A stretch of DNA of 5,588 nt from Synergistaceae bacterium (lineage in GTDB: Bacteria > Synergistota > Synergistia > Synergistales > Synergistaceae). Of this stretch, positions 1 to 4,854 are shown in pieces; position 1 is the stretch's first letter, and each line of letters starts with the position of its first letter. Location of the stretch: positions 1 to 5,588 of the forward strand of contig JAAYHA010000011.1 of NCBI GenBank assembly GCA_012727545.1, in the 5' to 3' direction. The notes beneath the pieces are model-generated. The model did not search any database. It saw only the letters and a program-made list of their open reading frames with translations, and was not told the origin of the DNA. The position numbers were made by a program, and so were the translations under genes.

Positions 1-366
1 CGTGAGATACACCTTGGAGAATGGGAAGGCAGAAGTTTCGATGAGGTAAGATCTACATGGAACGAGCTATATGAAAAGAGGGGTACATCCTTTGATTCTG
101 TAGGACCACCCGGAGGGGAAAGCTTCAAAGATCTTCAGAAAAGAACGGTGCCGGCCTTTGAGGATATACTTGACAACAACCCTTCAGGCAGCATTATGGT
201 ATTTGCTCACGGCGGAGTTATCTGGACACTGATGTGCAATTATTTCGGATTTAAGCTGAATGACATTTTTTTCTACCCGATGGATTTCTGCGGAATACAT
301 TTGTTAGAACGTACCGGCGAATTCATGAAACTGATAAAATACAACTGGAGTTCGAACCTGTCCTGA
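1..366 (+). CDS. Histidine phosphatase family protein (phosphoglycerate mutase-like), 3' part
   Basis: The gene enters from the left edge in frame 1; 121 codons are visible before the TGA at 364-366. The fragment opens with REIHLGEWEG, which matches the conserved stretch about 50 residues after the catalytic RHG motif in the histidine phosphatase superfamily (alpha-ribazole phosphatase CobC, GpmB and relatives). The PPGGES motif puts the expected proton-donor Glu at fragment residue 40 (bases 118-120). VFAHGGVI carries the second catalytic His at fragment residue 70 (208-210). The phosphohistidine RHG motif and the start lie outside the window. Family members hydrolyse or transfer phosphate on small metabolites in the cytoplasm. 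The substrate cannot be told from this fragment: CobC-like alpha-ribazole phosphatase is possible, but no cobalamin gene is visible. The domain is confident; the specific function is not. Confidence 0.88.
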   Translation, partial: REIHLGEWEGRSFDEVRSTWNELYEKRGTSFDSVGPPGGESFKDLQKRTVPAFEDILDNNPSGSIMVFAHGGVIWTLMCNYFGFKLNDIFFYPMDFCGIHLLERTGEFMKLIKYNWSSNLS

Positions 367-373
367 GAAAGAC

Positions 374-401
374 CTGAAATACTACTCAGTGATCATTTAA
401 T
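374..401 (+). promoter_or_regulatory. Possible sigma-70-type promoter for the envelope-protein operon
   Basis: In the 83-nt gap before the TPR gene, CTGAAA (374-379, 4 of 6 to TTGACA) is followed after 16 nt by TTTAAT (396-401, 5 of 6 to TATAAT). No terminator hairpin with a T tract separates this point from the phosphatase gene, so read-through from upstream is equally possible. This is a consensus match only. Confidence 0.25.
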
Positions 402-436
402 AAACAGATCCATGGCAACCGATCTTTGAATCGATT

Positions 437-441
437 GGAGG
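437..441 (+). promoter_or_regulatory. Ribosome binding site fixing the TPR gene start at ATG 450
   Basis: GGAGG lies 8 nt before the ATG at 450. The longer reading frame could begin at TTG 426, but that codon has no Shine-Dalgarno sequence in front of it, and GGAGG would then sit inside the coding sequence. ATG 450 is therefore preferred. Confidence 0.8.
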
Positions 442-449
442 AACAACTT

Positions 450-1094
450 ATGAATAGGCAAAGAGGAGGATTTTTTTCCGGTATTGTCGTAATGCTGGTG
501 ATATTACTTCTTTCAGCGACGGCGCTTCTTGCTGTTGCGACTCTTAGGGAGAGGAACATAGTAAAAGCAGAGTCTCTTCTGCGTTCAGGAGACTTTTATG
601 GAGCGGCAGAGCTATTCGTAAAGGCTGAAAAATATAGTCTCAGACCGGAATCAAGAGTAATAAGGGGACTTGCGGAAGCCAATCTTGGTATGGAAGACTA
701 CGAGGCTGCAACGCAGTATTATGAAAAGCTTGTCACTCTCGAGTCCGACAACGTAGACGCCAGATATAAGCTTGGCCTTCTCTACATTAGGGCAAAAGAC
801 TATGGTGCAGCAGAAAAAGAAGTGGAAGCCCTGAGAGGTATTGGAACCGAAAATGCCACACAGAGGGCTGACGCACTCACAGAAAATCTCTCATCCGGCA
901 AGGTAAAGGGGTTTTTCAGGGACCTGCTTAAAAAAGTCGCACCTGGTCTTCCTGAGATCCCCGGCATTACAGAGGACGGACCGATCGAGCCCGAGACAGG
1001 GGAGACCTCAGAGGATCCTCTTTCAGAGGATAAGCAAGAAGGAACAGATATCTTTCAGAGTGTGCCTGACTCGGGGGATGCTGTAACTGAGTGA
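450..1094 (+). CDS. Membrane-anchored TPR-repeat protein
   Basis: This predicted 214-residue protein has a short basic N-terminus (MNRQR), a single hydrophobic segment at about residues 9-31 without a clear cleavage site, then a soluble region. The soluble region holds about three tetratricopeptide-like repeats at roughly 36-66, 68-100 and 102-130. Each shows the small-residue pattern of TPR helices, for example GDFYGAAELFVKAEKY, MEDYEAATQYYEKL and KDYGAAEKEVEAL. A tail from about residue 165 is rich in Pro, Glu, Asp and Ser and is probably disordered. The likely topology is an inner-membrane anchor with the repeats outside the cytoplasm, where TPRs serve protein-protein contacts. Its stop codon overlaps the next gene's start (TGATG at 1092-1096), so the two are probably translationally coupled. 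The specific role is unknown; a scaffold in an envelope complex with the two downstream exported proteins is inference. Confidence 0.85.
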   Translation: MNRQRGGFFSGIVVMLVILLLSATALLAVATLRERNIVKAESLLRSGDFYGAAELFVKAEKYSLRPESRVIRGLAEANLGMEDYEAATQYYEKLVTLESDNVDARYKLGLLYIRAKDYGAAEKEVEALRGIGTENATQRADALTENLSSGKVKGFFRDLLKKVAPGLPEIPGITEDGPIEPETGETSEDPLSEDKQEGTDIFQSVPDSGDAVTE

Positions 1095-2062
1095 TGAAGT
1101 TATTGCAAAAAACAGCAATACTCCTGCCCGTTCTTTTGTTCTTCTTCTTTATAGCGGGCAATGCAGAAGCTGAAGGACCCAAAGAAATCAATACAGAAAA
1201 GAGTCCCCTGCACAGGTCGGTATTTGCCATGCCGGTATATGTTGTTTTGCCTGATGGGTGCAGTTTTGTAAAATCACAGGCAGGATGTGTCGACAAAACA
1301 AAAAAAGTTTCATTGGAGTCCTCCGTTATACGTCTTCCATACTCTGCCCTTTTGGAAGAATTCACTGAGGAAAACCTGAAAAAGGCAAGTATGGAATTGA
1401 AGATGAAAAATGAATTTATCTGGAACGGTTCATCCGCGATATTGATGAAAATATTCCAGAAAAAAGGGTCCGCACTGGTAGGCAAATGGACCCTCGTTGT
1501 TGACAGGGGCGAAGAGTGCTGGATGATAAACGGCCTTTACCCTGCCAAAGACCAGAAGCGTGGAGAAGCTGTATTGAAAACAATAAAAAGCGCATACTGG
1601 GAAAACGAAAAAAGTTCATCTTCGGCAGAAATACCTCAGGGGAATGTCGATGTACACGGGACACCCCTTAAGCTTGCAGCTCTGCTTGACGGTGCGGTGG
1701 TATATACAAAGGACGGTTTTCTCCCAACAAAAAAAGATGACGGTTCCCTCTTTGTTGTATCACGCCTGTCGAACACCTTTGTAACCCCTGATAAACAGCC
1801 AGGTTTTGCAAAGGAAAAACTTCAGATGATAGAAAAGGGAGAAAAGATCGACATTATTTCTGAAAAAGAGGTAATGATCGACGGGCTGAGCGGTATAGAA
1901 ATAGTTGGTTATACTTCAGGGGAACAGACGAAGCTAATATACCAGACGATGCTTTTTGACGGCAGGAACAGCCACGTTATGGTCGGTATAGCTAAATCCG
2001 ATATCCCTGAAAACCTTGATTTGTTCCACGGTACGGCTGAAACATTCAAAACAGCGAGATAA
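1094..2062 (+). CDS. Secreted protein of unknown function, apparently internally duplicated
   Basis: I do not recognise a named family. The predicted protein has 322 residues. It opens with a clear signal peptide: MKLLQK, a hydrophobic core at about 8-21 with four Phe in a row, and an AEA site that suggests cleavage after residue 26. The mature protein appears to hold two related halves separated by a Ser-rich linker near 172-190. A block at 108-169 resembles one at 260-322, sharing an NG/DG turn, a WTLVVDRG/QTMLFDGR strand, an MINGL/VMVGI strand and a C-terminal helix. The overall look recalls compact alpha/beta lipid- or ligand-binding folds such as PsbP/DcrB, but that is a guess. The three Cys residues (56, 65, 142) are all in the first half. 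I prefer ATG 1094, which overlaps the upstream TGA by one base, over the adjacent GTG 1091. A weak GGGGGA lies 15 nt upstream, which fits translational coupling. Confidence 0.82.
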   Translation: MKLLQKTAILLPVLLFFFFIAGNAEAEGPKEINTEKSPLHRSVFAMPVYVVLPDGCSFVKSQAGCVDKTKKVSLESSVIRLPYSALLEEFTEENLKKASMELKMKNEFIWNGSSAILMKIFQKKGSALVGKWTLVVDRGEECWMINGLYPAKDQKRGEAVLKTIKSAYWENEKSSSSAEIPQGNVDVHGTPLKLAALLDGAVVYTKDGFLPTKKDDGSLFVVSRLSNTFVTPDKQPGFAKEKLQMIEKGEKIDIISEKEVMIDGLSGIEIVGYTSGEQTKLIYQTMLFDGRNSHVMVGIAKSDIPENLDLFHGTAETFKTAR

Positions 2063-2075
2063 GACGAAAGAGATC

Positions 2076-2081
2076 AGGAGG
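2076..2081 (+). promoter_or_regulatory. Ribosome binding site for the PDZ-protein gene
   Basis: A perfect AGGAGG stands 11 nt before ATG 2093. It occupies the 30-nt gap after the preceding gene, which leaves no room for a separate promoter and terminator and so supports cotranscription. Confidence 0.8.
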
Positions 2082-2092
2082 AAAAGATCCAG

Positions 2093-2899
2093 ATGAAAAA
2101 ATATATTAGGTTTACAGCACTTTTTCTGATTTTATTGATCGCCCCTGTCCGGACGGCATATGCTTACACCGAACATCACAGTTACAGTTCCAGCCATACT
2201 GAGGTCTGGGTGGACGCCACCGGCCTGGCAGCTCTTCTGGTGACTCTCGCGGCCGGAAACAGCAACAATGATGCAGAGGCTGCAAAACAGCAGGCAGCAT
2301 ACGAACAGAAAGTCAGGGAGATAAGAGAACACTCGAAGGAAAGCTCCAGAAAAGAGATGGAACATGCCCTTGACATTATTTTTGAAAGGGGCGTTCCCGG
2401 AGCTGTAGAATTGCTGGTGAGATCCTGGGAAGGCGAAGGAAAAAAGACTTTCCTTGATGACAGAAATGGTGTAGCTGTACTCAAGGTCAGCGGATTTGAA
2501 GAGAACATCAGGCTCGAATACACGATCCGTCAGGAGAACAAAAAAATTTCAGTAAGGATAACTGCTCCCGATTATTCGATCTCAGAGGAGTCGAGTGCAT
2601 ACTATAAAGAGCCTGTGCCGATTCCTCCTTCTAAAAGTTATCTTGGCTTTGAACTTGAAGAATTCATGAGGGATCCTCAGGGAAGACTCCTTATCAAAGA
2701 TGTTGTGAAAGGAACGGCGGTCTTCTACGCAGGAGTATTGCCGGGAGACACGCTTGTCATGATAGACACCTATGACACCAAAAATTTTGATATCGCACGT
2801 GTTGATTCATATCTGCAAAACAGGGCTGAAGCAAAAGCAAAGGTTAAGATCACTGTTTCCCAAAAAGGGGAGAAGAAAACTATAGAGATCCAGCTCTGA
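2093..2899 (+). CDS. Secreted PDZ-domain protein without a protease domain
   Basis: This predicted 268-residue protein has a signal peptide at 1-24 (basic MKKYIR, hydrophobic core, AYA site before Tyr25). Next come a His/Ser-rich stretch (26-38), a short hydrophobic patch (about 44-54), a charged, probably helical or coiled region (about 60-97), and a middle region (about 98-170) that I cannot assign. From about 183 to the end lies a PDZ domain. YLGFE is the carboxylate-binding loop, and KGTAVFYAGVLPGDTLVMID (206-225) is the hallmark core seen in the PDZ domains of HtrA/DegP-type and C-terminal-processing proteases. No Ser-His-Asp or Ser-Lys protease domain precedes it, so it is probably an adaptor or substrate-binding protein outside the cytoplasm rather than an enzyme. 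It follows the duplicated secreted protein by 30 nt with its own strong RBS, and is probably the last gene of the operon. The partner is unknown. Confidence 0.87.
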   Translation: MKKYIRFTALFLILLIAPVRTAYAYTEHHSYSSSHTEVWVDATGLAALLVTLAAGNSNNDAEAAKQQAAYEQKVREIREHSKESSRKEMEHALDIIFERGVPGAVELLVRSWEGEGKKTFLDDRNGVAVLKVSGFEENIRLEYTIRQENKKISVRITAPDYSISEESSAYYKEPVPIPPSKSYLGFELEEFMRDPQGRLLIKDVVKGTAVFYAGVLPGDTLVMIDTYDTKNFDIARVDSYLQNRAEAKAKVKITVSQKGEKKTIEIQL

Positions 2900-2980
2900 A
2901 GAGATCACCCAAAGTCAGTTATCGGCGCGCATAAGACCTATTTACCCCGAAGCGGTGACGACGATCGCCTTTGACAGCAA

Positions 2981-2987
2981 AAGGAGG
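2981..2987 (+). promoter_or_regulatory. Ribosome binding site that fixes a TTG start
   Basis: AAGGAGG lies 8 nt before TTG 2996. In the same frame TGA occurs at 2972-2974 and no ATG or GTG start follows until Met81 of the protein, so TTG 2996 is effectively the only start that keeps the N-terminal region of the aminotransferase. Confidence 0.88.
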
Positions 2988-2995
2988 AAACAGTT

Positions 2996-4117
2996 TTGGC
3001 TATCCAGGATTTTAAGGTTGAAAAATGGCTTAACCCCCGTGACGCACAATGCAGATACAACCTTGGTGCAAGCTGCGTTAAGGCTATTTCATTGGACGAA
3101 CTGGCAGAGTTGGGCGGAGAAAACAAAGACGAGCTGACAAAGTATTTCTTTGAGACCCATCTGCACTACGGTGCATTCTTTGGGCTGCCCCGACTTCTGA
3201 ATGCGATAGCATCAACATATAAAAGAGCGAAGCCAGAAATGGTCCTCACGTTCCATGGAGGGACGGGTGCAAACTCATCAGTGCTTACCGGAATGCTTGA
3301 AAAGGGAGATAATGTGGTCGCTGTCATGCCTAACTACCAGCAGCACTACTCTATTCCTGAAGCACTTGGTATCGAGGTGCGCCCGCTTCACCTGGAAAAG
3401 GAAGATGGGTACAAGATCGATCCTAAAAAACTGGAGCGTATCACAGACAGCAGCACAAAGCTGATAACTCTGACCAATCCCAATAATCCCACAGGAGCTT
3501 ATATGAACGCTGATGAGCTGGGCGAAATTATTTCCATTGCAGAAAAAAACGGCTCATACATTCTCTGTGACGAAATATACAGGGGGCTTGCAGATGAGTA
3601 CATGCCCTCGATAGTAGATCTTTACGACAAGGGGATAGCCACAAGCAGCATGTCAAAGATCTATTCAATGGCAGGCACAAGAGTCGGTTGGGCGGTAACG
3701 CCTGACAAAAAGGCGTACGACATACTTGAAAACAGGAGATCATATGATTCTATCTGCAACGGTGTATTTGATGAGCTTATTTCTGCGATCGCACTTGAAA
3801 ACAGCGACAGTATGCTTGCAAGGGCGCGTGCGATAGTCGAACCAAATAAAAAGATCGTGGATGAATGGATAAAAAGACAACCCCGGCTCTCTGTTTATGG
3901 AGAGAGCTTTACAACTACGATGCTGGTCCATTATGACTATGACATCGACGAAGTTGAACTATGCACCGACATATACGAAAAGACCGGTGTCCTTCTCTGT
4001 CACGGAGACTGCTTTGAAGAAAAAAAGTGTTTCAGGCTGGGTTTTGGCTTCGGAGACAGTGAACTGCTCCAAAAGGGACTTGAGGCTCTTGGAGGATATC
4101 TGGCAAATTTAAAATGA
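2996..4117 (+). CDS. PLP-dependent aminotransferase, class I/II (fold type I)
   Basis: This complete, cytoplasmic 373-residue enzyme has the normal family length and all the expected active-site landmarks. GGTGANS (88-94) is the phosphate-binding turn, Tyr114 in MPNYQQHY the likely ring-stacking residue, and NPNNPTG (161-167) carries the ring-oxygen Asn164. CDEIYRGL (191-198) supplies Asp192 for the pyridine nitrogen and Tyr195. SSMSKIYSMAGTRVGW has Lys221 for the Schiff base and Arg229 for the phosphate. FRLGFGF has Arg347, which normally holds the substrate alpha-carboxylate. It should transfer amino groups between an amino acid and a 2-oxoacid, but specificity cannot be read from sequence. 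The N-terminus (VEKWLN...CRYNLGASCVKAISLDEL) resembles a subgroup that includes VioD-like capreomycidine synthases, so a beta/gamma-replacement or cyclising activity is a minor alternative. It is separated from the upstream operon by 96 nt and is probably its own unit or the operon's distal gene. Confidence 0.93.
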   Translation: MAIQDFKVEKWLNPRDAQCRYNLGASCVKAISLDELAELGGENKDELTKYFFETHLHYGAFFGLPRLLNAIASTYKRAKPEMVLTFHGGTGANSSVLTGMLEKGDNVVAVMPNYQQHYSIPEALGIEVRPLHLEKEDGYKIDPKKLERITDSSTKLITLTNPNNPTGAYMNADELGEIISIAEKNGSYILCDEIYRGLADEYMPSIVDLYDKGIATSSMSKIYSMAGTRVGWAVTPDKKAYDILENRRSYDSICNGVFDELISAIALENSDSMLARARAIVEPNKKIVDEWIKRQPRLSVYGESFTTTMLVHYDYDIDEVELCTDIYEKTGVLLCHGDCFEEKKCFRLGFGFGDSELLQKGLEALGGYLANLK

Positions 4118-4123
4118 TGAGAT

Positions 4124-4220
4124 TTGGATAATGACCCTTGTCCGGTGCAGAAAGAGCTTAATATTCCAGCGAAGAGGGTCAAGATCGCCAGAGATGAGCA
4201 AAATGGCGTAAAATATCCAA
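4124..4220. repeat. Nested inverted repeats in the gap before the tRNA gene
   Basis: TTGGATA (4124-4130) pairs with TATCCAA (4214-4220). Inside it, TGACCCT (4132-4138) pairs with AGGGTCA (4175-4181), and CGCCA (4186-4190) with TGGCG (4204-4208). Together they could form a three-way junction of about 97 nt. No T tract follows, so it does not look like an intrinsic terminator. It may be a structured 3' untranslated region, a small RNA or chance. Confidence 0.3.
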
Positions 4221-4240
4221 TATTTCGCACATAAAAATAG

Positions 4241-4270
4241 TTGCATTATCCTGATGTTACATGATAGACT
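4241..4270 (+). promoter_or_regulatory. Probable promoter of the tRNA-Arg gene
   Basis: TTGCAT (4241-4246, 4 of 6 to TTGACA) is followed after 18 nt by TAGACT (4265-4270, 4 of 6 to TATAAT). A TG two bases before this hexamer (4262-4263) gives an extended -10 form. Transcription would begin near 4277, a few bases before the mature tRNA 5' end at 4285. Confidence 0.45.
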
Positions 4271-4284
4271 ACCTTTTGCGGTGC

Positions 4285-4361
4285 GGACTCGTAGCTCAGT
4301 AGGATAGAGCGACGGCCTCCTAAGCCGTAGGTCGCCGGTTCGACTCCGGCCGAGCCCGCCA
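4285..4361 (+). tRNA. tRNA-Arg, anticodon CCT (reads AGG)
   Basis: The 77-nt cloverleaf includes an encoded CCA end (4359-4361). The acceptor strands are GGACTCG (4285-4291) and CGAGCCC (4351-4357), with discriminator G4358. The D stem is GCTC/GAGC. The anticodon stem ACGGC/GCCGT encloses the loop CTCCTAA (4317-4323), with anticodon CCT at 4319-4321. The T stem GCCGG/CCGGC encloses the loop TTCGACT. The anticodon assigns it to arginine AGG codons, which the neighbouring genes use often (for example AGG in the operon and aminotransferase genes). One oddity is an A-C mismatch at acceptor pair 3-70 (A4287 opposite C4355); all other stem pairs checked are Watson-Crick. A likely promoter precedes it and a strong terminator follows 23 nt later. 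Confidence 0.96.
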
Positions 4362-4384
4362 TATAATTGGTGATACCACGGTTT

Positions 4385-4428
4385 ACAGGCCCCTGAGATT
4401 ACTCAGGGGCCTGTCTCGTTGTATTCTT
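4385..4428 (+). terminator. Intrinsic terminator of the tRNA-Arg gene
   Basis: A perfect 13-bp stem, ACAGGCCCCTGAG (4385-4397) with CTCAGGGGCCTGT (4402-4414), closes on the four-base loop ATTA. The T-rich but interrupted tract CTCGTTGTATTCTT follows. The GC-rich stem and tiny loop are typical of rho-independent terminators on the + strand. No A-run precedes the stem, so it is not obviously bidirectional. Confidence 0.88.
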
Positions 4429-4503
4429 ACTGTGAATGACATAGGGCAATGGAATATCTTGGCGGACACAGGGGCTATAGTCTGACTAAAAATCATTTTA
4501 CAG

Positions 4504-4548
4504 TCACATAATAATTAGTATTAATGGTTAATATGTATTACTATGTGA
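4504..4548. repeat. 45-nt imperfect palindrome, possible operator or hairpin
   Basis: The arms are symmetric about base 4526. TCACATA (4504-4510) pairs with TATGTGA (4542-4548), TAAT (4512-4515) with ATTA (4537-4540), and TATTAA (4519-4524) with TTAATA (4528-4533). In all, 17 of 21 positions per arm are complementary, with one more G-T, around a three-base centre TGG. The TCACATA/TATGTGA ends recall dyad targets of CRP/FNR-type regulators, but the half-site spacing is far longer than theirs, so no regulator is assigned. Confidence 0.5.
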
Positions 4549-4573
4549 TATTATATTTGATGAAGTATATATA

Positions 4574-4606
4574 AATAATTAAAGTATTTAAAACTCCTTA
4601 ATTATT
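4574..4606. repeat. 9-bp AT-only inverted repeat
   Basis: AATAATTAA (4574-4582) is perfectly complementary to TTAATTATT (4598-4606) across a 15-nt loop. It lies in the most AT-rich part of the gap. An AT-only arm of this length could arise by chance there, and no T tract suggests termination. Confidence 0.35.
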
Positions 4607-4787
4607 ACAAATGGTAATTTCTCACCCTTTATTTATAACACGTTTACTGAAGGAAAAACATGCTCGATACAGGAAAGGAATCAGTTCTCTTGCTGAAGCG
4701 CCCCGAAAACAAATAAAATCCTTAAGCAAAAAAATATCCATATGCGTTTTGTACTGATGCAAAGAAACTGATGATTTGGTAATTTTA

Positions 4788-4809
4788 AAGAACGCGGTTC
4801 TTATATGAT
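4788..4809 (+). promoter_or_regulatory. Dyad and possible -10 box upstream of the flavodiiron gene
   Basis: AAGAAC (4788-4793) and GTTCTT (4797-4802) form a perfect 6-bp dyad around GCG. TATGAT (4804-4809, 5 of 6 to TATAAT) follows directly and is the best -10 candidate before the flavodiiron gene. No convincing -35 hexamer sits 16-18 nt upstream, which could mean activator dependence or a wrong -10 call. The dyad would occupy the spacer, a position suited to a repressor or activator. The regulator is unknown. Confidence 0.3.
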
Positions 4810-4838
4810 GATAAGTTATTCTTTTTCCATAATATCAG

Positions 4839-4845
4839 AAAGGTG
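4839..4845 (+). promoter_or_regulatory. Ribosome binding site of the flavodiiron gene, TTG start
   Basis: AAAGGTG at 4839-4845 (AGG at 4841-4843) lies about 10 nt before TTG 4855. The start frame carries three consecutive TGA codons at 4846-4854, so no upstream start is possible. The ATG codons at 4848 and 4851 belong to another frame. Confidence 0.65.
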
Positions 4846-4854
4846 TGATGATGA

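Larger units (their letters stand above)
4429..4838. other. AT-rich intergenic region rich in dyads, no convincing gene
   Basis: Between the tRNA terminator and the flavodiiron gene's RBS lie about 410 nt that are visibly richer in A and T than the genes, most of all at 4490-4640. No RNA gene or recognisable protein is seen. The stretch holds several symmetric elements: TAGTC-T-GACTA (4478-4488), the 45-nt dyad at 4504-4548, a 9-bp inverted repeat at 4574-4606, and AAGAAC-GCG-GTTCTT at 4788-4802. Two very short open frames (4611-4757, 48 codons; 4660-4716, 18 codons) lack strong support. No copy of the tRNA 3' end is present that would mark an integrated element. Confidence 0.6.

Noticed and set aside
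426..449. Longer TPR protein starting at TTG 426
   Set aside because: There is no RBS before TTG 426, whereas GGAGG lies 8 nt before ATG 450.
1008..1031. Palindrome AGAGGATCCTCT and direct repeat TCAGAGGAT
   Set aside because: It encodes the low-complexity acidic tail (repeated Ser-Glu-Asp) of the TPR protein, which explains the repetition.
967..1485. Open frame of 172 codons on the - strand
   Set aside because: It runs antisense across the TPR and secreted-protein genes, which have RBS or coupling signals, a signal peptide and domain structure. Its own sequence shows no recognisable domain.
2971..2976. TTGACA, a perfect -35 hexamer before the aminotransferase
   Set aside because: A -10 box at normal spacing would overlap the start codon, giving a transcript without the strong RBS. 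No good -10 is seen there.
3886..3907. Hairpin GCTCTCT/AGAGAGC with an 8-nt loop
   Set aside because: It lies inside the intact aminotransferase coding sequence and has no T tract, so it is most likely incidental.
4285..4854. Integrated element next to the tRNA gene
   Set aside because: tRNA genes are common integration sites, but no second copy of the tRNA 3' end, integrase or mobility gene is present in the window.
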